Shown here in pieces: positions 24,605 through 36,100 of a stretch of DNA of 64,000 nucleotides. Location: positions 4,226,001 through 4,290,000 of the forward strand of contig OZ014413.1 of assembly GCA_963965975.1 (NCBI GenBank), written 5' to 3'. A program made the translations under genes and the position numbers. The notes beneath the pieces were generated by a model. It saw only the letters and a list, made by a program, of their open reading frames with translations. It was not told the DNA's origin and ran no database searches. The DNA comes from Xestospongia bergquistia. Taxonomy: Eukaryota; Porifera; Demospongiae; Haplosclerida; Petrosiidae. Every line of letters begins with the position of its first letter. Position 1 is the first letter of the stretch.

Positions 24605-27600
24605 TTAAATTAAAGACTTTAGAAGGTTTAGACTATTGATTGAAGTTAATAAAGTAAACAGCTTAGTTTAAAGGACTCTATGGGAATAACTAAATAAAAT
24701 GTCATTAACAGTTTAGTAAGTTGGTTTGCATTAACACTCTAAAGTGTTTAAATTAAAGACTTTAGAAGGTTTAGACTATTGAGTGAAGTTAATAAAGTAA
24801 ACAGCTCAGACTAAAGGACTCTATGGGACTAACTAAATAAACTGTTATTAACAGTTTAGTAAGTTGGTTTGCATTAACACTCTAAAGTCTTTAAATTAAA
24901 GACTTTAGAAGATTTAGACTATTGAGTGAAGTTAACTAAGTAAACAGCTCAGTCTAAAGGACTCTATGGGACTAACTAAATAAACTGTTATTAACAGTTT
25001 AGTAAGTTGGTTTGCATTAACACTCTAAAGTCTTTAAATTAAAGACTTTACAAGGTTTAGACTATTGATTGAAGTTAATAAAGTAAGCAGCTTAGTTTAA
25101 AGGAGTCTATGGGACTAACTAAATAAACTGTTATTAACAGTTTAGTAAGTTTGTTTGCATTAACACTCTAAAGTCTTTAAATTAAAGTGTTTAGAAGGTT
25201 TTGACTATTGAGTGAAGTTATCTAAGTAAACAGGTCAGTCTAAAGGACTCCATGGGACTAACTAACTAAACTGTTATTAACAGTTTAGTAAGTTGGTTTG
25301 CATTAACACTCTAAAGTGTTTAAATTAAAGACTTTAGAAGGTTTAGACTATTGAGTGAAGTTAATAAAGTAAACAGCTTAGTTTAAAGGACTCTATGGGA
25401 CTGACTAAATAAACTGTTATTAACAGTTTAGTATGTTGGTTTGCATTAACACTCTAAAGTCTTTAAATTAAAGACTTTAGAAGGGTTAGACTATTGAGTG
25501 AAGTTAACTAAGTAAACAGCTCAGTCTAAAGGACTCCATGGGACTAAATAAATAAACTGTTATTAACAGTTTAGTAAGTTGGTTTGCATTAACACTCTAA
25601 AGTCTTTAAATTAAAGACTTTAGAAGGTTTAGACTATTGAGTGAAGTTAACAAAGTAAACAGCTCAGGCTAAAGGACTCCATTGGACTAACTAAATAAAC
25701 TGTTATTAACAGTTTGGTAACTTGGTTTGCATTAACACTTTAAAGTCTTTAAATTAAAGACTTTAGAAGGTTTAGACTATTGATTGAAGTTAATAAAGTA
25801 AACAGCTTAGTTTAAAGGACTCCATGGGACTAACTAAATAAAATGTTATTAACAGTTTAGTAAGTTGGTTTGCTTTAACACTTTAAAGTCTTTAAATTAA
25901 AGACTTTACAACGTTTAGACTATTGAGTTAAGTTAATAAAGTAAACAGCTTAGTTTAAAGGACTCTATGGGACTAACTAAATAAACTGTTATTAACAGTT
26001 TAGTATGTTGGTTTTCATTAACACTCAAAAGTCTTTAAAATAAAGACTTTAGAAGGTTTAGACTATTGAGTGAAGTTAATAAAGTAAACAGCTCAGTCTA
26101 AAGGACTCAATGGAACTAAGTAAATAAACTGTTATTAACAGTTTAGTATGTTGGTTTGCATTAACACTCTAAAGTCTTTAAAATAAAGACTTTAGAAGGC
26201 TTAGACTATTGAGTGAAGTTAATAAAGTAAACAGCTCAGTCTAAAGGACTCTATGGGACTAACTAAATAAACTGTTATTATCAGTTTAGTATGTTTGTTT
26301 GCATTAACACTCTGAAGTCTTTAAATTAAAGACTTTAGAAGGTTTAGACTATTGAGTGAAGTTAACTAAATAAACAGCTAAGACTAAAGGACTCTATGGG
26401 AGTAACTAAATAAACTGTTATTAACAGTTTAGTAAGTTGGTTTGCATTAACACTCTAAAGTCTTTAAATTAAAGACTTTAGAAGGTTTAGACTATTGAGT
26501 GAAGTTAATAAAGTAAACAGCTTAGTTTAAAGGACTCTATGGGACTGACTAAATAAACTGTTATTAATAGTTTAGTATGTTGGTTTGCAGTAACACTATA
26601 AAGTCTTTAAATTAAAGACTTTAGAAGGTTTAGACTATTGAGTGAAGTTAATAAAGTAAACAGCTCAGTCTAAAGGACTCTACGGGACTAACTAAATAAA
26701 ATGTTATTAACAGTTTAGTAAGTTGGGTTACATTAACACTCTAAAGTCTTTAAATTAAAGACTTTAGAAGGTTTAGACTATTGAGTGAAGTTAATAAAGT
26801 AAACAGCTTACTTAAAAGAACTCTATGGGACTAACTAAACAAAATGTCATTAACAGTTTAGTAAGTTGGTTTGCATTAACACTCTAAAGTCTTTAAATGA
26901 AAGACTTTAGAAGGTTTAGACTATTGAGTGAAGTTAATAAAGTAAACAGCTTAGATTAAAAGGACTCTATGGGACTAACTAAATAAACTGTTATTAACGG
27001 TTTAGTAAGTTGGTTTGCATTAACACTCTCAAGTCTTTAAATTAAACACTTTAGAAGGTTTAGACTATTGAGTGAAGTTAATAAAGTAAACAGCTTAGTT
27101 TTAAGGACTCTATGGGACTAACTAAATAAACTGTTATTAACAGTTTAGTATGTTGGTTTGCATTAACACTCTTAAATCTTTAACTTAAAGTGTTTAGAAG
27201 GTTTAGACTACTGAGTGAAGTTAATAAAGTAAACAGCTCAGTCTAAAGGACTCTATGGGACTAACTAAATAATCCTTTATAAAAGGTTTAGTAAGTTGGT
27301 TAGCCTTAAGACTCTAAAGTCCTTAAATTAAAGACTTTACAAGGTTTAGACAATTGATTGAAGTTAAGAAAGTAAACAGCTCAGTCTAATGGACTTTATG
27401 GGACTAATTTAATTAACTTTTATTAACAGTTTAGTAAGTTGGTTTGCATTAACACTCTAAAGTCTTTAAATTAAAGTCTTTAGAAGGTTTAGACTATTGA
27501 GTGAAGTTAACTAAGTAAACAGCTCAGTCTAAAGGACTCTATGGGACTAACTAAATAAACTATTATTTACAGTTTAGTAAGTTGGTTTGCATTAACACTC

Positions 27601-28793
27601 TAAAGTCTTTAAATTAAAGACTTTAGAAGGTTTAGACTATTGATTGAAGTTAATAAAGTAAACAGCTTAGTTTAAAGGAGTCTATTTGACTAACTAAATA
27701 AACTGTTATTAACAGTTTAGTAAGTTGGTTTGCATTAACACTCTAAAGTCTTTAAATTAAAGACTTTAGAAGGTTTAGACTATTGAGTGAAGTTAACTAA
27801 GTAAACAGCTCAGTCTAAAGGACTCCATGGGATTAAGTAAATAAACTGTTATTAACAGTTTAGTAAGTTGGTTTGCATTAAGACTCTAAAGTCCTTAAAT
27901 TAAAGACTTTAGAAGGTTTAGACTATTGAGTCAAGTTAATAAAGTAAACATCTTAGTTTAAAGGACTCTATGGGACAGACTAAATAAACTGTTATTAACA
28001 GTTTAGTATGTTGGTTTGCATTAACACTATAAAGTGTTTAAATTAAAGACTTTAGAAGGTTGAGACTATTGAGTGAAGTTAATAAAGTAAACAGCTCAGT
28101 CTAAAGGACTTAATGGGACTAACTAAATAAAATTTTATTAACAGTTTAGTAAGTTTGTTTGCCTTAACACTATAAAGTCTTTAAATTAAAGACTTTAGAA
28201 TGTTTAGACTATTGAGTGAAGTTAACTAAGTAAACAGCTCAGTCTAAAGGACTCCGTGGGACTAACTAAATAAACTGTTATTAACAGTTTCGTAAGTTGG
28301 TTTGCATTAACACTCTAAAGTCTTTAAATTAAAGACTTTAGAAGGTTTAGGCTATTGAGTGAAGTTAATAAAGTAAACAGCTTAGTCTAAAGGACTCTAA
28401 GCGACTAACTAAATAAACTGTTATTAACAGTTTAGTATGTCGGTTTGCATTAACACTCTGAAGTCTTTAAATTAAAGACATTAGAAGGTTTAGACTATTG
28501 AGTGAAGTTAACTAAGTAAACAGCTCATTCTAAAGGACTCTATGGGACTAACTAAATAAATTGTTACTATCAGTTTAGTAAGTTGGTTTGTGTTAACACT
28601 ATAAAGTGTTTAAATTAAAGACTTTAGAAGGTTTAGACTATTGAGTGAAGTTAAAAAAGTAAACAGCTTAGTTTAAAGGACTCTATGGGACTAACTAATT
28701 AAACTGTTATTAACAGTTTAGTATCGTGGTTTGCATTAACACTCTAAAGTCTTTAAATTAAGGACTTTAGAAGGGTTAGTTTATTGAGTTAAG

Positions 28794-28797
28794 TTAA
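28794..28797. repeat. Target-site duplication TTAA, left of insert 2
   Basis: TTAA at 28794-28797 pairs with TTAA at 29453-29456. The original site is the gaagTTAActaag segment of the monomer, a different TTAA from the one used by insert 1. Confidence 0.95.
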
Positions 28798-28805
28798 CCC
28801 TTTAC
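28798..28805 (+). repeat. Left terminal inverted repeat of insert 2
   Basis: CCCTTTAC, the perfect inverted match of GTAAAGGG at 29445-29452. The first six bases CCCTTT are shared with both ends of insert 1. Confidence 0.88.
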
Positions 28806-28820
28806 ATGCCAAGTTTCTGC

Positions 28821-29411
28821 GTGGGCGTATACCGTAATTACCAAATTATTTTGCCCTGAGGTAATAAGCACGTTTTTTTACTTCGTTTTGCGTTTTATTC
28901 CTACTATCTTGATGTTGGAAGTGTTTAGAAGTCGAGTTTCTTTCATAAAGTGAATGATAAAGATGGTAAGTTGTTCTTAAACTGTACTTTTAATGTTTTA
29001 CCTTTTATAAATGATTATTGTTAAATATAGTATCGGCTACAATAGTGACAACGATGAACTCTTTCAGCTCCACGTATTATAAACAGTGTACTATATACTA
29101 TTGCTCTATATTTTAATGATTGTTGTTAAATGATAATAATGAATAGTTGCATGTTTACTTTGTAGCTTCACACTTACCTTTGATCGAGTGACGCGCTTGA
29201 CAATCAAAATGATACAAAGATGAGTTTTCAAGCATAGATGGTCTGAAAGCAAGAGCGAAGAGACACAGCAGCTACTTTAGTATTTCTACCTTGCAACCCA
29301 GCTACCTGAAGCACGACTAGCTAAAAAAGATGCTTCCACAAAGCAAACCAGAGCGCCAAACTCGGTATAAAGCAGACGACGAGTATACTCGTCATTGGGA
29401 ATTACGCCCAC
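28821..29411. repeat. Subterminal inverted pair of insert 2
   Basis: GTGGGCGTA at 28821-28829 and TACGCCCAC at 29403-29411 are perfect reverse complements. They start 23 bp from the left end and end 41 bp from the right end respectively. The right copy lies between the two 16-18 bp palindromes. GTGGGCGT also occurs inside insert 1 at 3140-3147. Confidence 0.7.
29378..29393. repeat. Inner subterminal palindrome of insert 2
   Basis: A perfect 16-bp palindrome, GACGAGTATACTCGTC, centred at 29385.5. The outer copy is centred 43 bp further right, the same spacing as the paired near-palindromes in insert 1. Confidence 0.88.
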
Positions 29412-29419
29412 TTTCTTAA

Positions 29420-29437
29420 TGACGAGTATACTCGTCA
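29420..29437. repeat. Outer subterminal palindrome of insert 2
   Basis: A perfect 18-bp palindrome, TGACGAGTATACTCGTCA, centred at 29428.5, which is 23.5 bp from the element end. The corresponding hairpin of insert 1 is also 23.5 bp from its end. It is likely a transposase-binding repeat by analogy with piggyBac internal repeats (inference). Confidence 0.88.
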
Positions 29438-29444
29438 ACGGGAA

Positions 29445-29452
29445 GTAAAGGG
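29445..29452 (-). repeat. Right terminal inverted repeat of insert 2
   Basis: GTAAAGGG, the inverted partner of 28798-28805, immediately followed by the TTAA duplication at 29453-29456. Confidence 0.88.
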
Positions 29453-30167
29453 TTAACTAAGTAAACAGCTCAGTCTAAAGGACTCTATGGGACTAACTAA
29501 ATAAAATGTTACTAACAGTTTAGTAAGTTGGTTTGCATTAACACTATAAAGTCTTTAAATTAAAGACTTTAGAAGGGTTAGTCTATTGAGTGAAGTTAAT
29601 AAAGTAAACAGCTTAGTTTAAAGGACTCTATGGGACTAACTAAATAAACTGTTATTAACAGTTTCGTAAGTTGGTTTGCATTAACACTCTAAAGTCTTTA
29701 AATTAAAGACTTTAGAAGGTTTAGACTATTGATTGAAGTTAATAAAGTAAACAGCTTAGTCTAAAGGACTCTAAGCGACTAACTAAATAAACTGTTATTA
29801 ACAGTTTAGTATGTTGGTTTGCATTAACACTCAGAAGTCTTTAAATTAAAGACGTTAGAAGGTTTAGACTATTGAGTGAAGTTAACTAAGTAAACAGCTC
29901 ATTCTAAAGGACTCTATGGGACTAACTAAATAAATTGTTACTAACAGTTTAGTAAGTTGGTTTGCATTAACACTATAAAGTCTTTAAATTAAAGACTTTA
30001 GAAGGTTTAGACTATTGAGTGAAGTTAAAAAAGTAAACAGCTTAGTTTAAAGGACTCTATGGGACTAACTAAATAAAGTCTTATTAACAGTTTAGTATGT
30101 TGGTTTGCATTAACACTCTAAAGTCTTTAAATTAAAGACTTTAGAAGGGTTAGTCTATTGAGTTAAG

Positions 30168-30171
30168 TTAA
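30168..30171. other. Paralogous empty TTAA site for insert 2
   Basis: The sister five-monomer copy reads gagttaagTTAAcaaag without interruption. The offset from 28794 is 1374 = 659 + 715. It confirms the element boundaries and shows that insertion followed the duplication. Confidence 0.88.
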
Positions 30172-33100
30172 CAAAGTAAACAGCTCAGTCTAAAGGACTC
30201 TATGGGACTAACTAAATAAATTTTTACTAACAGTTTAGTAAGTTGGTTTGCATTAAGACTCTAAAGTCTTTAAATTAAAGACTTTAGAAGGGTTAGTCTA
30301 TTGAGTTAAGTTAACTAAGTAAACAGCTCAGTCTAAAGGACTCCATTGGACTAACTAAATAAACTGTTATTAACAGTTTAGTAAGTTGGTTTGCATTAAG
30401 ACTCTAAACTCTTTAAATTAATGACTTTAGAAGGTTTAGACTATTGAGTGAAGTTAATAAAGTAAACAGCTCAGTCTAAAGGACTGCATGGGACTACCTA
30501 AAGAAACTGTTATTAACAGTTTAGTATGTTGGTTTGCATTAACACTCTAAAGTCTTTAAATTAAAGACATTAGAAGGTTTAGACTATTGAGTGAAGTTAA
30601 TAAAGTAAATAGCTTAGTTTAAAGGACTCCATGGGACTAACTAAATAAACTGTTATTAACAGTTTAGTAAGTTGGTTTGCATTAACACTCTAAAGTCTTT
30701 AAATTAAAGACTTTAGAAGGTTTAGACTATTGAGTGAAGTTAATAAAGTAAAAAGCTTACTTTAAAGGACTCTATGGGACTAACTAAATAAACTCTTATT
30801 AACAGTTTAGTATGTTTGTTTTTATTAACACTTTAAAGTCTTTGAATTAAAGACTTTAGAAGGCTTAGACTATTGAGTGAAGTTATTAAAGTAAACAGCT
30901 TAGTTTAAAGGACTCTACGGGACTAACTAAAAAAACTGTTACTAACAGCTTAGTATGTTTGTTTGCATTAACACTCTAAAGTCTTTAAATTAAAGACTTT
31001 AGAAGGTTTAGACTATTGAGTTAAGTTAACTAAGTAAACAGTTCAGTTTAAAGGACTCCACGGGACTAACTAAATAAACTGTTATTAAAAGTTTAGTAAG
31101 TGGGTTTGCATTAACACTTCACGTCTTGAAATTAAAGACTTAGAAGGTTTAGACTATTGAGTGAAGTTATTAAAATGAACAGCTTAGTTTAAAGGACTCT
31201 ATGGGACTAACTAAAAAAACTCTTATTAACAGCTTAGTATGTTGGCTTGCGTTAACTCTCTAAAGTCTTTAAATTAAAGACTTTAGAAGGTTTAGACTAT
31301 TGAGTTAAGTTAACTAAGTAAACAGCTCAGTTTAAAGGACTGCATGGGACTAACTAAATAAACTGTTATTAACAGTTTAGTAAGTTGGTTTGCATTAACA
31401 CTCTAAAGTCTTTAAATTAAAGACTTCAGAAGGTTTAGACTATTGAGTGAAGTTAACAAAGTAAACAGCTCAGTCTAAAGGACTCTATGGCACTAACAAA
31501 ATAAACTGTTATTAACAGTTTAGTAAGTTGGTTTGCATTAACACTTTAAAGTCTTTAAATTAAAGACTTTAGAATGTTTAGACTATTGATTGAAGTTAAT
31601 AAAGTAAAAAGCTTAGTTTAAAGGACTCTAAGGGACTAACTAAATAAACTGTTATTAACAGTTAAGTAAGTCGGTTTGCATTAACTCTCTAAAGTCTTTA
31701 AATTAAAGACTTTAGAATGTTTAGACTATTGAGTGAAGTTAATAAAGTAAACAGCTTAGTTTAAAGGACTCTATGGGCCTAACAAAATAACCTTTTATTA
31801 ACAGTTTAGTAAGTTGCTTTGCATTAACACTCTAAAGTGTTTAAATTAAAGACTTTAGAAGGCTTAGACTATTGAGTGAAGTTAATAAAGTAAACACCTT
31901 AGTCTAAAGGACTCCATGGGACTAACTAAATAAACTGTTATTAACAGTTTAGTAAGTTGGTTTGCATTAACACTCTAAAGTCTTTAAATTAAAGACTTTA
32001 GAAGGTTTAGACTATTGAGTTAAGTTAACTAAGTAAACAGCTCAGTCTAAAGGACTCCATGGGACTAACTAAATAAACTGTTATTAACAGTTTAGTAAGT
32101 TGGTTTGCATTAACACTCTAAAGTCTTTAAATTAAAGACTTTACAAGGTTTAGACTATTGAGTGAATTTAACAAAGTAAACAGCTCAGTCTAAAGGACTC
32201 TATGGGACTAACTAAATAAACTGTTATTAACAGTTTAGTAAGTTGGTTTGCATTAAAACTCTAAAGTCTTTAAATTAAAGACTTCAGAAAGTTTAGACTA
32301 TTGAGTGAAGTTAATAAAGTAAATAGCTCAGTTTAAAGGACTCTATGGGACTAACTAAATAAACTGTTATTAACAGTTTAGTAAGTTGGTTTGCGTTAAC
32401 ACTCTAAAGTCTTTAAATTAAAGACTTTAGAAGGTTTAGACTATTGAGTGAAGTTAATAAAGTAAACAGCTTAGTTTAAAGGACTCTATGGGACTAACTA
32501 AATAAACTGTTATTAACAGTTTAGTAAGTTGTTTTGCATTAACACTCTAAAGCGTTTAAATTAAAGACTTTAGAAGGTTTAGACTATTGAGTGAAGTTAA
32601 TAAAGTAAACAGCTTAGTTTAAAGGACTCTATGGGACTAACTAAATAAACTGTTATTAACAGTTTAGTAAGTTGTTTTGCATTAACACTCTAAAGCGTTT
32701 AAATTAAAGACTTCAGAAGGTTTAGACTATTGAGTGAAGTTAATAAAGTAAACAGCTCAGTCTAAAGGACTCTATGGGACTAACTAAATAAACTGTTATT
32801 ATCAGTTTAGTAAGTTGGTTTGCATTAACACTCTAAAGTCTTTAAATTAAAGACTTTAGAAGGTTTAGACTATTGAGTGAAGTTAATAAAGTAAACAGCT
32901 TAGTTTAAAGGACTCTATGGGACTAACTAAATAAACTGTTATTAACTGTTTAGTAAGTTGGTTTGCATTAACACTCTAAAGTCTTTAAATTAAAGACTTT
33001 AGAAGGTTTAGACTATTGAGTGAAGTTAATAAAGTAAACAGCTCAGTCTAAAGGACTCTATGGGACTAACTAAATAAACTGTTATTATCAGTTTAGTATG

Positions 33101-36100
33101 TTGGTTTCCATTAACACTCTGAGGTCTTTAAATTAAAGACTTTAGAAGGTTTAGACTATTGCGTGAAGTTAACAAAGTAAACAGCTCAGACTAAAGGACT
33201 CTATGGGACTAAATAAATAAACTGTTATTAACAGTTTAGTAAGTTGGTTTGCATTAACACTCTAAAGTCTTTAAATTAAAGACTTTAGAAGGTTTAGACT
33301 ATTGAGTGAAGTTAATAAAGTAAAAAGCTTAGTTTAAAGGACTCTATGGGACATACTAAATAAACTGTTATTAACAGTTTAGTAAGTTGGTTTGCATTAA
33401 CACTCTAAAGTCTTTACATTAAAGACTTTAGAAGATTTAGACTATTGAGTGAAGTTGAAAAAGTAAACAGCTTAGTTTAAAGGACTCTATGGGACTAACT
33501 AAAAAAACTGTTATTAACAATTTAGAAAGTTGTTTTGCATTAAGACTCTAAAGTCTTTAAATTAAAGACTTTAGAAGGGTTAGACTATTGAGTTAAGTTA
33601 ACTAGGTAAACAGCTCAGTCTAAAGGACTCCATGGGACTAACTAACTAAACGGTTATTAACAGTTTAGTATGTTGGTTTGCATTAACACTCTAAAGTCTT
33701 TAAATTAAAGACTTTAGAAGGGTTAGACTATTGAGTTAAGTTAACTAAGTTAACAGCTCAGTCTAATGGACTTTGTGGGACTAACTTAATTAACTCTTAT
33801 TAACAGTTTAGTAAGTTGGTTTGCATTAACATTCTAAAGTCTTTAAATTAAAGACTTTAGAAGGTTTAGACTATTGAGTGAAGTTAACTAAGTAAACAGC
33901 TCAGTCTAAAGGACTCTATGGGGCTAACTCAATAAACTGTTATTTATAGTTTAGTATGTTGGTTTGCCTTAACACTCCAAAATCTTTAAATTAAAGACTT
34001 TACAAGGTTTAGACTATTGATTGAAGTTAATAAAGTAAACAGCTTAGTTTAAAGGACTCTATGGGACTAACTAAATAAACTGTTATTAACAGTTTAGTAT
34101 GTTGGTTTGCATTAACACTCTAAAGTCTTTAAATTAAAGACTTTAGAAGGTTTAGACTATTGAGTGAAGTTAACTAAGTAAACAGCTCAGTCTAAAGGAC
34201 TCCATCGGACTAACTAAATAAACTGTTATTAACAGTTTGGTATGTTGGTTTGCATTAACACTCTAAAGTCTTTAAATTAAAGACTTTAGAAGGTTTAGAC
34301 TATTCAGTGAAGTTAATAAAGTAAACAGCTTAGTTTAAAGGCTCTATGGGACTGACTAAATAAACTGTTATTAACAGTTTAGTATGTTCGTTTGCATTAA
34401 CAGTATAAAGTGTTTAAATTAAAGACTTTAGAAGGTTTAGACTATTGAGTGAAGTTAATAAAGTAAACAGCTCAGTGTAAAGGACTTAATGGGACTAACT
34501 AAATAAAATTTTATTAACAGTTTAGTAAGTTGGGTTGCCTTAACATTCTAAAGAGTTTAAATTAAAGACTTTACAACGTTTAGACTATTGAGTGAAGTTA
34601 ATACAGTAATCAGCTTAGTTTAAAGGACTCTATGGGACTAACTAAATAAACTGTTATTAACAGTTTAGTAAGTTGGTTTGCATTAACACTCTAAAGTCTT
34701 TAAATTAAAGACTTTAGAAGGGTTAGTCTAATGAGTTAAGTTAACTAAGTAAACAGCTCAGTCTAAAGGACTCCATGGGACTAACTAAATAAACTGTTAT
34801 CAACAGTTTAGTAAGTTGGTTTGCATTAAAACTCTAAAGTCTTTAAATTAAAGACTTTAGAAGGTTTAGACTATTGAGTGTAGTTAACAAAGTAAACAGC
34901 TCAGTCTAAAGGACTCCATAGGACTAACTAAATAAACTGTTATTAACAGTTTAGTAAGTTGGTTTGCATTAACACTATAAAGTCTTTAAATTAAAGACCT
35001 TAGAAGGTTAAGACTATTGAGTGAAGTTAATAAAGTAAACAGCTCAGTCTAAAGGACTGTATGGGACTAACTAAAGAAACTGTTATTAACAGTTTAGTAG
35101 GTTTGTTCGCATTAACACTCTAAAGTGTTTAAATTAAAGACTTTAGAAGGTTTAGACTATTGAGTGAAGTGAATAATGTAAACAGCTTACTTTAAAGGAC
35201 TCTATGGGACTAACTAAAGAAACTGTTATTAACAGTTTAGTATGTTGGTTTGCATTAACACTCTAAAGTCTTTAAATTAAAGACTTTAGAAGGTTTAGAC
35301 TATTGATTGAAGTTAACAAAGTAAACAGCTCGGTCTAATGGACTCTATGGGACTCACTAGATGAACTGTTATTAACAGTTTAGTAAGTCGGTTTGCATTA
35401 ACACTCTGATGTCTTCAAATGAAAGACTTTAGAAGGTTTAGACTATTTAGTGAAGTTAAAAAAGTAAACAGCTTAGTTTAAAGGACACTATGGGACTAAC
35501 TAAATAAACTGTTATTAACAGTTTAGTATGTTGGTTTGCATTAACACTCTAAAGTCTTTAAATTAAAGACTTTAGAAGGGTTAGACTATTGAGTTAAGTT
35601 AACTAAGTAAACAGCTCAGTCTAAAGGACTCCATGGGACTAACTAAATAAACTGTTATTAACAGTTTAGTATGTTTGTTTGGATTAACACTCTAAAGTCT
35701 TTAAATTAAAGACCTTAGAAGGTTTAGACTAGTGATTGAAGTTAACAAAGTAAACAGCTCAGTCTAATGGACTTTATGGGAATAACTTAATTAACTGTTA
35801 TTAACAGTTTAGTAAGTTGGTTTTCATTAACACTCTAAAGGCTTTAAATTAAAGACTTTAGAAGGTTTCCACTATTGAGTGAAGTTAAAAAAGTAAACAG
35901 CTTAGTTTAAAGGACTCTATGGGACTGACTAAATAAACTGTTATTAACAGTTTAGTATGTTGGTTTGCATTAACACTATAAAGTCTTTAAATTAAAGACT
36001 TTAGAAGGTTAAGACTATTGAGTGAAGTTAATAAAGTAAACAGCTCAGTCTAAAGGACTCTACGGGACCAACTAAAGAAACTGTTATTAACAGTTTAGTA

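Larger units (their letters stand above)
12469..28797 (-). repeat. 143-bp satellite array, right arm, segment 1
   Basis: The same 143-bp monomer in reverse orientation, about 114 units. Landmarks read gtaaacagctcag, ggactctatgggactaac, gtttgcattaacactc and ctattgagtgaagtta. Single-base variants dominate, with small indels. Several multi-monomer blocks recur, among them 572-bp duplications at about 17.3-18.4 kb and 23.46-24.60 kb and a five-monomer block marked by tattaatagtttag through cttttataaaag. Nothing other than satellite is visible until the TTAA of insert 2. Confidence 0.96.
28798..29452 (+). mobile_element. Insert 2: piggyBac-like non-autonomous transposon, 655 bp
   Basis: A 655-bp non-satellite segment flanked by TTAA. 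The termini are CCCTTTAC on the left and GTAAAGGG on the right, an 8-bp perfect inverted repeat, 11 of 13 if extended. A second inverted pair lies inside: gtgggcgta at 28821-28829 and tacgcccac at 29403-29411. Two perfect palindromes lie near the right end. There is no readable transposase, and open stretches are short. A splice-like ATG|GTAAGT at 28963-28970 and a pyrimidine tract ending in AG at 29165 could be leftovers of an autonomous parent. Element plus one TTAA (659 bp) accounts exactly for the shift of aaacagct from 28661 to 29463 (143+659). The sequence differs from insert 1, so it belongs to another family or subfamily. Confidence 0.9.
28200..30171 (-). repeat. Five-monomer (715-bp) higher-order repeat pair split by insert 2
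   Basis: The landmark gcgactaac is at 28401 and 29775, and a gttaaaaaagtaaacag monomer has its aaacagct at 28661 and 30035. Both spacings are 1374 = 715 (5 x 143) + 659 (insert 2 plus one TTAA). The left copy holds insert 2 and the right copy is uninterrupted. Outer boundaries are approximate. Confidence 0.82.

Noticed and set aside
29234-29365. Open stretches near the right part of insert 2 as a remnant transposase C-terminus
   Set aside because: Two short frames are open, but neither shows the cysteine/histidine spacing of a piggyBac cysteine-rich domain. Not supportable.
28798-29452. Insert 2 as another copy of insert 1
   Set aside because: Apart from the CCCTTT termini, the TTAA target and the palindrome geometry, I see no extended similarity. 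Lengths are 655 and 929 bp. They are treated as separate families.
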